A DNA stretch of 64,000 bases from NCBI GenBank assembly GCA_030682135.1, contig JAUXQT010000108.1, forward strand, positions 1 to 64,000, in the 5' to 3' direction. Under the pieces are notes generated by a model. The model was not told where the DNA came from. It saw only the letters and a list, made by a program, of their open reading frames with translations, and did not search any database. Shown here piece after piece: positions 34,174-42,300 of the stretch (position 1 is the first letter of the stretch; each line of letters opens with the position of its first letter). This DNA is from Nitrospirota bacterium (GTDB lineage Bacteria > Nitrospirota > Nitrospiria > Nitrospirales > Nitrospiraceae). Both the position numbers and the translations under genes were made by a program.

Positions 34174-35772
34174 TTATGGCCTATCGTTCACGGCTGTCAA
34201 ACATGCCGGCGCGCCGGACACGTTGGACTTCCAGTTCACCGGGCCCTTGTCTTGGGACTTCGTCACGTGCATTTCCTGTGGCGAGACCCAATACCGCCCG
34301 ACGTTGGGCAGATTGTTGATGATGCTTGGGCTTTCCGCCTGGGTCAAGAATGCACTGATGAGGATCTGTTCGTTCGCGCCGGCTGGGGGCACATTCCGGG
34401 TGTTGAACGCTTCGAACACCCAGTACTGCTGTTTGCCGCAGCGAATATTTTCCTTCTCGTTGCCAAAATAGACCGCTTCTTCGACCGGAGGCACATGCCC
34501 GTTGGCGCTATCGTTGCGCAACGACTTGCCGCCGTCCACCGCCACCACATAACCGGCCGCCGGACTCACAGTTGCAGCCTGTTCCGCTTCCATATAGGCG
34601 GCCGCGGTCGGATGGGCCGGGCGCACGCCCGGGAATGGGAACGGATCGTTCGAGGGAATGGTCGGGCTGGCGTTGCCCTGGATGCAGTCCCGCACATCGT
34701 TGTTCGAGATACCGGACAGCGTCGTCGGCCCTGCGGTTGGAGTCGCTGGCGTACCCAGCGTCAAATTGAAGCTGCCGCTGCCGGTTGGCGTTTGGCCGGT
34801 ATGTTCGTTCGCGTCCTTCATGAGTGTCTGATCGAAGGCCGCCTTCGTGCCGGACCCGGCACGACGCTGGCACAAGATGATCGTCTGATTATCCGAGCTA
34901 TTCACGACTCCGTCACCGTTGGTATCGGCCCCGATTCCACTGAACTGGGTCCAACGTGTCACGTTACGGGAAAACAACGCCTCGATCTGCAACTGCGTCA
35001 AGTTGCGAACCGGGCCGATCACGGAACCGCCGGCCGGATTGATCAATTTCACCGCACTGCCCAGCACGATGGAGAAGGGCACCACGACTGGACGGCTCGA
35101 AGTGATATTGCCGTCGGCGCGAGGACCGACGACGATCGATCCCTGTAACGTCGACCCGATATATCCGACCGAGGTCTGGCCGAATGAGGTGGCCGCCACG
35201 TCAGACACGCCCAGATTCACCACCAGGGCTCCTGCCGGATTGGTGGTCGGGCTCGGGCTGAATTGCGTACAGCTGGGATAGAACTGTCTCGTCCGACCCA
35301 GCGCATCGAGTTCCGTCGTCGGCGCGCCGCAAGACGCGGGATTCTCAAGGACGTATACCTCCCGGGCCGCCGGGTTCGGGGTCACGCCGTCATTGTTGAC
35401 CGTCGGGAACGCGTTCGGTTTATCGATCCCGCCTGAGGAGCTAGTGGATTGATACCGCACCACGATGCTGGGCAAGCCGACGACATTGGTGGCTTCGCAG
35501 ACCCAGGTAATGAACTTGGAGTTGGCCAGACGGTTCCCCGCAGGACCGAGCGAGCCGTCCATGAAAATACGCGGCGCGGTCGCACCGCCCACCTGAGTGG
35601 GAGCTGGACCAGTTGGATTGTTACAAAGGGTGACCGGCACTTCTTCGACGAACGGTTTGGCCGCCGAGGCGCCGGCGACGTTCAAGACTGTCTGGGCCTG
35701 GGCCGACACAGCCACTCCTGCAATCGACGCCAGAGCAGCGAGGATTGCCATGGATGTCTTCATTGATCTCAT
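34174..35772 (-). CDS. Large PstS-like binding protein with calcium-loop insertion
   Basis: A 532-residue exported protein related to phosphate-binding proteins. Signal peptide about 1-27 (AVSAQAQ). The mature protein starts TVLNVAGASAAKPFVEEV, like the first ligand loop of PstS, and has the loop RRAGSGTKAAF near residue 305 with the phosphate-binding SGT. Just before it, near residues 283-295, is DTNGDGVVNSSD, which matches a dockerin/EF-hand-type calcium loop and is not part of ordinary PstS. It is longer than PstS by about 180 residues. AGGAG lies 8 bases before the ATG at 35772. It sits among VPLPA-CTERM genes with no permease genes, so an extracellular phosphate-scavenging or DING-like role is likelier than ABC import; this is inference. 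Confidence 0.75.
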   Translation of the reverse strand: MRSMKTSMAILAALASIAGVAVSAQAQTVLNVAGASAAKPFVEEVPVTLCNNPTGPAPTQVGGATAPRIFMDGSLGPAGNRLANSKFITWVCEATNVVGLPSIVVRYQSTSSSGGIDKPNAFPTVNNDGVTPNPAAREVYVLENPASCGAPTTELDALGRTRQFYPSCTQFSPSPTTNPAGALVVNLGVSDVAATSFGQTSVGYIGSTLQGSIVVGPRADGNITSSRPVVVPFSIVLGSAVKLINPAGGSVIGPVRNLTQLQIEALFSRNVTRWTQFSGIGADTNGDGVVNSSDNQTIILCQRRAGSGTKAAFDQTLMKDANEHTGQTPTGSGSFNLTLGTPATPTAGPTTLSGISNNDVRDCIQGNASPTIPSNDPFPFPGVRPAHPTAAAYMEAEQAATVSPAAGYVVAVDGGKSLRNDSANGHVPPVEEAVYFGNEKENIRCGKQQYWVFEAFNTRNVPPAGANEQILISAFLTQAESPSIINNLPNVGRYWVSPQEMHVTKSQDKGPVNWKSNVSGAPACLTAVNDRP

Positions 35773-35844
35773 ATAATCCGCTCCTGTGATTATGGTGATG
35801 TACACTCTAAACGTTGCTTGTCGAGATTCCCGCTTCAGATCGAC

Positions 35845-36600
35845 CTATGCCGCCATTCTATTCATCGAGCGGCGGGCAATGCCCACGAGTCCGACCAAAC
35901 CGGTTCCGAACAGAATAACCGCAGCCGGTACCGGCACTGCCGCTGGCGTGATCGTCAATTGCCCGGCCGCTGACAAGAAGGCTGTTGCGACTCTCACATA
36001 GGTCTCTGCTTCCCCGTTGATGTTGACGGCGAAGATATTGAGGAGCTGCCCGAGCGTACCATGGGTCGTAAAGCCCAATTGGCCGTTGACGACACCGGCC
36101 GTCCCGAGAAAATTCGTGAACGAATGAGGAGCCGCGGTCGAGGTGAGCGAGGGGTTATTGAGATACACATTCGAATTGCCACCGGTTTGGGCGGCATGTT
36201 GCCCTGCCCAATTCAGAAATTCGCCCGCCGCGTTGACGGCAAAGCTGTTATTGGCCTGGTTCGCGGTAATCGTGGAACTGGTCGACGATACATAAAACGT
36301 CTGGCCGTCCGTCGAGGTGCCCATGACTGAATAGCGCAGCCCCGTTGCAGCTCCAACGTTCAGAGTCGAGAGGTTGCCACTGATGTCGCGAGTTAGCGAC
36401 GAAGTCCCTTCGAAAGCCGGAAGGGCTGAGTTCGGCCCGAAATTCTCATAGCGCTGGTCGTTCCCCCCGTACACGAAAAACCCAGCGTCCCCGAAGTTGA
36501 ACCCCAGGGCAAACACGTTCGATGGTACGCCGGCGCCGGCGACGGCCGACACTGCGACGAGCGCCGCCAGCAGCCGCTTTACATGACTCTGTCTCTTCAT
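35845..36600 (-). CDS. VPxPA-CTERM sorting-signal protein 3
   Basis: A 251-residue secreted protein. Signal peptide about 1-32 (ALVAVSAVAGAGVPSNVFAL). Body rich in Asn, Gly, Ser and Thr. The exosortase signal at the end is VPVPAAVILFGTGLVGLVG followed by RRSMNRMAA. GAGGAGG lies 6 bases before the ATG at 36600. It is unlike the other two VPLPA proteins in the body. The larger PstS-like gene starts 72 bp after its stop codon, so the two may be co-transcribed. Probable substrate of the XrtD exosortase at 16.5 kb. Confidence 0.83.
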   Translation of the reverse strand: MKRQSHVKRLLAALVAVSAVAGAGVPSNVFALGFNFGDAGFFVYGGNDQRYENFGPNSALPAFEGTSSLTRDISGNLSTLNVGAATGLRYSVMGTSTDGQTFYVSSTSSTITANQANNSFAVNAAGEFLNWAGQHAAQTGGNSNVYLNNPSLTSTAAPHSFTNFLGTAGVVNGQLGFTTHGTLGQLLNIFAVNINGEAETYVRVATAFLSAAGQLTITPAAVPVPAAVILFGTGLVGLVGIARRSMNRMAA

Positions 36601-37144
36601 GGTCTTCCTCCTCAGTGATTGATGATATCTGACCGATCTGCCTCTGCCTGCACAGGATGCGACTCTCTCGATCCACCCCTTCTGCCCGCGATGACCAGGC
36701 TCCGTCTCCTGGAGCCTCCGTTCACCTCCTCCCCATGGACGTTCCTTCATCGGTCCGTCACGGGGTCATATGTCTCATATCGGTGTTACCTCGCGATCAG
36801 TTCCTCCTTGCCTGACGGTTAACCCTGTATGAAGATCTCGTGCACATCGGACAGGTAACCCCTATACCGCATACCTGTTCTACGCGAGTACGATTACAAA
36901 CCCGTGGACGTTGTCTTTAGGTGCTGTAAACTCTGAGTACCGACTCAGGTGTTCAGGCTGAAGGCTGGAAATGATCTCGCAAAGCAGGAATTCTTCAATA
37001 GCAGATTGAAAAGCTGAAGACTAAAAGCCTTCAGTCTTCAGCCTATCTACCTGAGCAGTTCTCAAGCCAGATCAACGAGATGAACCATGGCCAATCAATA
37101 GATGACGAGAGGCCAGAACCGCATCACGAGATACGCGCCAAGGA
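36601..37144. other. Gene-free stretch upstream of VPxPA-CTERM gene 3
   Basis: 544 bp without a credible gene. On the minus strand GTTAAC (near 36825) and GGTAAC (33 bp further) are in 11-bp phase, but the slots between them do not match, so I do not call an array. A hairpin lies at 37013-37042. Confidence 0.4.
37013..37042. other. Perfect 10-bp inverted repeat after tonB
   Basis: GCTGAAGACT and AGTCTTCAGC are separated by 10 bases. It lies about 100 bp past the stop of the TonB gene and could end that operon, although no T-run follows. Confidence 0.5.
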
Positions 37145-37780
37145 CTAGGTCGGGGGAAAGAACTTGACGATGATCGTGCGGTCCATGCCGGGAGGGGGAG
37201 GCCGGACTTCGGCCACCTTCGCGAGGGCGTCGAGCGCGGATTGATCGAACAACAGGCTGCCGGATGAGTTGATGAGTCGATATTGCAGCACACGGCCCTG
37301 CTCATCGAGGATGAGTTCGCACAGCACCGCATATTCCAGATCGTCTTGGAGAGACGGCGGTTGCTGATACTTCGATTGAATCGACGCAGTCAAAATATCC
37401 GTATAGCCGGCGAACCGTCCCCGGCCCTTGCCGATGGCGAAGGGATCGGAACTGACCGGCGGTGGACCGGGCGCATCCGAGGCCTTGGGGGGCGGAGGCG
37501 CTTCCGCCGTCGGTGGCGGAGGCGGCGGGGCCTCTTGCGGCTTGGGTTCTTGCTTGGGAGGCTCCGGTTCAGGCTCAGGCTCAGGCTCTTTTTCCGGTGG
37601 CGGGGGCAGTTCTTCTTTTTTGAACGCGTTCAGCTTGTAGACCTTGATCAGGTCCTGGCCCCATTGGGTTTGGGACACCCAATACAAACCACCCCCGATG
37701 CCAAGATGCACCACGCCCACGATCAGGAGCGTCGTGCCGAGCTTGCTCTTCTTTTTTTCAAAACCCTTGTAGCCGGCCAT
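37145..37780 (-). CDS. tonB: TonB-family energy transducer
   Basis: A 211-residue inner-membrane-anchored protein. It has a basic N terminus, one membrane segment (about 15-35, TLLIVGVVHLGIGGGLYWV), a Pro/Glu/Lys-rich spacer (about 54-100, with EPEPEPEP and PPPPPP) and the TonB C-terminal domain (about 125-211, with CELILDEQGRVLQYRLINSS and VRPPPPGMDRTIIVKFFP). It passes proton-motive energy from ExbB-ExbD to an outer-membrane partner. It is the last gene of an operon that also encodes a two-partner secretion system, but no TonB-dependent receptor is seen here. A 255-bp gap with two palindromes separates it from exbD. Confidence 0.9.
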   Translation of the reverse strand: MAGYKGFEKKKSKLGTTLLIVGVVHLGIGGGLYWVSQTQWGQDLIKVYKLNAFKKEELPPPPEKEPEPEPEPEPPKQEPKPQEAPPPPPPTAEAPPPPKASDAPGPPPVSSDPFAIGKGRGRFAGYTDILTASIQSKYQQPPSLQDDLEYAVLCELILDEQGRVLQYRLINSSGSLLFDQSALDALAKVAEVRPPPPGMDRTIIVKFFPPT

Positions 37781-37798
37781 CTCTTCAATTCGTGAAAT

Positions 37799-37903
37799 GT
37801 GAAGCGTGAAACGTGAAGCGTTTTTCAGGAGTGGAGTTTCTAGTTTCAGGTTTCATGTTGTCAGGAGGCTATCTCCGAACACTCGAAACGCTTCACGCTT
37901 CAC
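37799..37903. repeat. Imperfect inverted repeat between exbD and tonB
   Basis: Arms GTGAAGCGTGAAACGTGAAG (from 37799) and CGAAACGCTTCACGCTTCAC (37884-37903) pair imperfectly. The left arm also contains a short direct repeat, GTGAARCGT. It lies directly before the tonB start codon and may affect its expression. Confidence 0.55.
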
Positions 37904-37916
37904 AAACAACTTGCGG

Positions 37917-38032
37917 GATGCTCAAAAAGTTCGTCAGCAAGGCCGCAGCGAGTGAAGACCTGAGGCGTACCCTTGCGGTACGTTGAAGGTCTGAACGATG
38001 CGAGAACGAAGCTGGCGGGCTTTTTCAGCATC
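37917..38032. repeat. Dispersed palindromic repeat, copy 2
   Basis: 116 bp, with ends GATGCTCAAAAAGTTCGTCAGC and, on the other strand, GATGCTGAAAAAGCCCGCCAGC (first 20 bases shown match in most places). The interior AAGGCCGCAGCGAGTGAAGA and AACGATGCGAGAACGAAGCT are nearly identical to the copy at 57460-57581. It begins within 4 bp of the exbD stop codon. Confidence 0.75.
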
Positions 38033-38035
38033 CTG

Positions 38036-38452
38036 CTACGGTTCATTCGTTGGTTTCGTTGCAATCGCGAGATCCTCGACCGGAATCCGTTGCAGAATAT
38101 CCAGCACGGCCACCACATGTTTGTACTCCACTCCGGAGTCGCCCCGGAGCACGAGTGGCAGCTTGCCGCCCTTAGCAGCTTTCAAGTCACGAATGAGTTT
38201 TTCCAGTTCGTTGAGCTTGACGCGCTCTTCGTCCATATAGACATCGCCGTTCTTCTTCACGGAAATCGTCGGTGTCGTGGTTTCCATTTCCGTTTCATGC
38301 GGCGTGGATTCAGGCAGTTTCAACTCGATCCCCTGCACCGCCGCCGTCGTCGTGATGATAAAGATCACGAGCAGCACCCAGGCCAGGTCGAGCAAGGGGG
38401 TCATGTTGATATCGGCAACCGCGCCGTGCGATTTGCGTGAAAAACGTCTCAT
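38036..38452 (-). CDS. exbD: ExbD-type biopolymer transport protein
   Basis: A 138-residue inner-membrane protein with one membrane segment (about 17-42). The proton-relay aspartate is in MTPLLDLAWVLLVIFI. The periplasmic domain ends in a PG-binding-like fold (LRGDSGVEYKHVVAVLDILQ). With ExbB and TonB it forms an energised motor. It starts 106 bp after exbB. A palindromic repeat follows the stop. Confidence 0.9.
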   Translation of the reverse strand: MRRFSRKSHGAVADINMTPLLDLAWVLLVIFIITTTAAVQGIELKLPESTPHETEMETTTPTISVKKNGDVYMDEERVKLNELEKLIRDLKAAKGGKLPLVLRGDSGVEYKHVVAVLDILQRIPVEDLAIATKPTNEP

Positions 38453-38558
38453 ATCTTCCTTTCAGGAATGGGCGAGAGGTGCGAGGCTAGAGGCAATGGG
38501 CAGGAATAAGTTCGGCGCCCCTTGCCGCTCCGCCCCTGGCCCCTAGCCTTGCCCCACT

Positions 38559-39341
38559 TCAGTGCCCCGTCGCCGCAGCGGAGGGTTCGGCTTCTTGGCG
38601 GTGCCCGCCAGGCCGGTAGTCTTCAATATCGTCTGACGCAGCAGCTGCGCCCTTCTTTTCTTGGAGATAGTCCGTCATGAACACGGTTTCGAGATGGGCT
38701 GCGAAGTTATCGAGTTCCATCGTGAGCGTTTTTGTCTTCGTCACGAGGAAGTTGTAGCAAAAGAGGGAGGGGATCGCGACCATGAGCCCCGCGACCGTCG
38801 CGATGAGCGCGGAGGCCACGCCAGGAGCCATCGTCGCGAGCGTCGCCGACTGGGCCTTGCCGATGCCGGCGAAGGTGTCCATGACTCCCCAGACCGTCCC
38901 GAGCAATCCGATAAAGGGCCCACCGCTGATGGCCGTCGCCAGCACGATCATGCCTGATTCCAGGCTGACGGCTGCTTCCCCCAACACCCGCTCGAGGGCA
39001 ATTCGCACGGCGCTCATGCCATGATGCGGAATCTGTTCCACCCCATACTTTTCCTGCTGCACCTTCAGTTCTTCGCATCCGCCGAAATAGACTTCGTACA
39101 TCGGTGAGCCTTGCAACTGTTTGATCGGGCCTTTACCGAAGATCACCAGCGGGCCTTTGGCCTTGGAGTAGTAGCCGAGAAACAGGCCATTCCGCTTCTT
39201 GGCCTTGGCCAACTGGCGAAACTTGTTGATGATCACCGTCCAGCTGACGAGGGAAAACAACAGCAACACCCCGATGGTAATCTTGCCTTCGAGCGTCGCG
39301 TGGTTGAGCGCAAATGCCACGCCTCCTGAACTCATTTCCAT
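38559..39341 (-). CDS. exbB: ExbB/TolQ-type proton-channel protein
   Basis: A 260-residue inner-membrane protein of the MotA/TolQ/ExbB family with three membrane segments: about 20-40, 135-160 (GGPFIGLLGTVWGVMDTF) and 180-200 (GVASALIATVAGLMVAIPSL). Forms the proton channel with ExbD. GGGAG lies 7 bases before the ATG at 39341. The gene begins 19 bp after the TpsA stop, so motor and secretion genes are clearly in one operon. Confidence 0.9.
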   Translation of the reverse strand: MEMSSGGVAFALNHATLEGKITIGVLLLFSLVSWTVIINKFRQLAKAKKRNGLFLGYYSKAKGPLVIFGKGPIKQLQGSPMYEVYFGGCEELKVQQEKYGVEQIPHHGMSAVRIALERVLGEAAVSLESGMIVLATAISGGPFIGLLGTVWGVMDTFAGIGKAQSATLATMAPGVASALIATVAGLMVAIPSLFCYNFLVTKTKTLTMELDNFAAHLETVFMTDYLQEKKGAAAASDDIEDYRPGGHRQEAEPSAAATGH

Positions 39342-39360
39342 GCTGCATCTCCCTTATTCG

Positions 39361-42300
39361 TTAACCGCCCGATGGAGCCTGTGGCTTCACATCGACTTGA
39401 ATGATGACCCCGCGTTTCATTTGGACCGACTTGGCCATTTGAGACTTTTTATCCTTCTCGCCGTCTTTCGACGCCACTTGCTTCCCGCTGTTCGAGGCCG
39501 ACGAGCCGGTCGATTCCGAGGTCGTTTGCTGAACCTGCTCGACCGCCTTGGCTGCCGTCGACGAAGTGGTGCTCGTCGAGGCTGAGGTGGCAGAGACGGT
39601 TGAGGTGGCACCGCTCAAGCCTCCGACCGAACCGCCGCCGGCGCCGCCGGCAGCCGACACGGATGCGCCGCCCACCGACCCTGCCGCGGCGCCGGCGAAG
39701 GCGCCGAGGGATCCGGAGACCGATGAGGCGCTGAACGTCGCCTTCCCGATGATCGACCCACCGAGGAGGTTGAGTGCGTCTCCCGCCTCGAGGTTGATGC
39801 GCCTCCCTCTGATGCCGGCCTGCGGCACATCAATGTTTCTTGCCGCAATCAGTGAAATATCTCCCAACTGCAGAGGTCGGCTGCCGGGGCCGAAGGGCGC
39901 CTGTATGAACTCCTCAAATATTCTGTCGTACTCGACTTTGCGGATCTCCGTGAGCCGGTCGAACTCTGCAACCAGATCGGTTGCGTCCCGGCCCAAGAAC
40001 CTGCGCTTGGTAATGCGGGCGAAGAGCACGTTCATCTGAGGGGTGTTGAATGTCGGAAAGGGCAAGGTTGAAAAATCCGGATCGTACCGCTCCCAGGTAA
40101 AAATTCCGCTCCCGGGAACGGTGGCCAACGTTTGCGGCTGCCCAGGCCCGTTATCAAGCACGAAAAGTGCCTGCTCATCCTTACTCCCGCTGCCGGCATT
40201 GATCGTCCCTGCCGTGGACTTGATCAGAATGTTGCCGGAATCGAACGTCCCGATGCGGGACCTATTCACGTCCACATCTCCCGTCGAGAGAATTCTAATG
40301 CTGCCTCCACGCAGCGTGACGATGCCGGTCTGTTCGGCATTGCCGCCCGCCACAGTGCCGCCGACATTGACCTTGCCCCCGACCGGCGTAATCACGGTAA
40401 CGTCTTGCCCGCCAATCCTCAGCATGAGACTGCCATCCACCAACGCTGGTCTGCCATCCACCAACAGCACGGTTCCGTTCGCGTCGCGAACCGGGTTGCG
40501 ATCGACGAGCACGACCTTTTGTTGAAAGACGATCTGGTCTCCTTGATGGACGCGCTGCCCGCCGATCAAGAACAGCTGGCCGGTTTGTTCGACAAAGAGC
40601 GGTTTCCAGACCAGTTCTACCTGACCGTTGATGACGTCCTGCGCGGTGAACAGGGTCTGCGTGGGATTGGCCAGATCCACGGGAAGCAGGGTTTTGTAGG
40701 CCAGAATCGGGGCGGATGCGCCGGTCTGGTCAGGAAGCGCCAGCACCATGGTTCCCGATTGATCAATCAGCAGGGCCCTGGTCTCCACTGCGCCTGGGAT
40801 GGGTCTGCCGGTCGCATCGACGATCCGCACCCCATCCGCTCCATGGATGAAGATGCTTCCGCCGTTCAACGTGGCCATCTGCGATTGAGTCATCTCGATA
40901 TTTCCGCCGGCTCCGATATCGAGCAATCCGCCTTGCCGCTGTAAAGAAATGGTCGCCGATGCCACTCCGATCCGATGAACGATCCCGATGCTATCGCCAA
41001 GATCGATGTTGCGATTGGCCCGGACTTCAGCATTGCCATTACCCACGAAGGTAATGCCCGCTGTGGTAAACCCCGGCGTTCTCCTCAGTTCGATCGAGCC
41101 AGCGGCATGAATACGCGCCGCGGCTTCCCCGTTGGCCAAAAGCGGCAGAGAGATGCCTGTGGCTAAAATTCCTCTGATATCCCCCCCGGAACTGATCGTC
41201 GTCTGTCTCAAGTAGGGACTCACAAACGTGAGCTGTAACCCTGAGATATCCCCTGCCTGAGTCGACAGACTGATCGTGGCGGCAGGAGGAGCGGTGGAAG
41301 TGAAGGGGGTCCTCAGATCCCGATCAATCTGGAACTGTTGAACGTCCTGCCCCAAGAGGGACTCCACTGTTCCCTCGTTCAGTTTCAGCACTGCCGGAAT
41401 TCCGGCTCGCCCTAGGACCGTCGGCTTCACCCGTAAATCCATTGGAGGAAACCCTGCCAGGACGAAGGAAAATCCTGGCACGTTTGGCACATCCTCTGCC
41501 CCCCCCTGAAAGCTCAGATCTCCCCACCGTTGCAGCCATGGTCTCAAATTCGGATCCGCCAGGGCCACGGACTCATTCACCCTCACCCATCGGGCAGCAG
41601 GATCACCAGGGGTGCCGGTATAGATCAACACCGAGTCTTGAACGATCAGTTGTTGTAACGGCCCCTGCCCCTTAATCTCCTGCCTTGCAGAGAGCCTGAT
41701 CGATCCGGTCGGCGATGGCCAGAAAGACAAGCCACTGGTGCCCGTGACAAGAATAATGCTGCCTTCGTCGGCTGTCGCGGAAAAGTTGGCAGGAAAGAGC
41801 CGTCGCGCAGCGGCGAATTCTCCGGTTGGTCTGCCCGGCTCAATCAGGATGTTGCCGGTGCGAGCTGTCAGATTAAGGCTGCTGTTGGCCGAGAGAAATC
41901 CGGACTCTCGCAAGCCGAAATCCTCCGCCAGACTGAAAAAGATCGATCGGCCTGCATTCAAGTTAGCCGTATTGCGAGGAACGGTGAAGGTCCCGTCGCC
42001 GTTGTCGATCCGGCCGCCAAGGATCAGATTGACCGGCGCCAGTTCCGTTCCGATATCCCGCCCGGCGGCTACGTCCGCAATGCCACCCTGAAGCGTAAAA
42101 CCAGGCCCTCTCTGGTTTCTCGTCGAGACTGGGCCACGCACATCGTTGCCGGCCCGAATCGTGAGGTTTCCCGGCAGCCCCACATGAACACCGGGAAGAC
42201 CGGGAAGGGATACGCGGCTATTGCTATAACGCTCAAACGGACTGGGTATCACCAGGTCGTTCACCGCCGAGAGGCTGATGTCTCCCCCCACCGATGCCGT

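Noticed and set aside
33856-35148. Long open frame on the plus strand (430 codons)
   Set aside because: It lies opposite the PstS-like gene and part of VPLPA gene 2, both of which have signals, ribosome sites and family motifs. The plus-strand translation is Arg/His/Gly rich with no domain.
36725-36860. Possible further Pho-like array upstream of VPxPA-CTERM gene 3
   Set aside because: GTTAAC and GGTAAC are 33 bp apart in phase, but the slots between do not match and there is no -10 hexamer at the expected distance.
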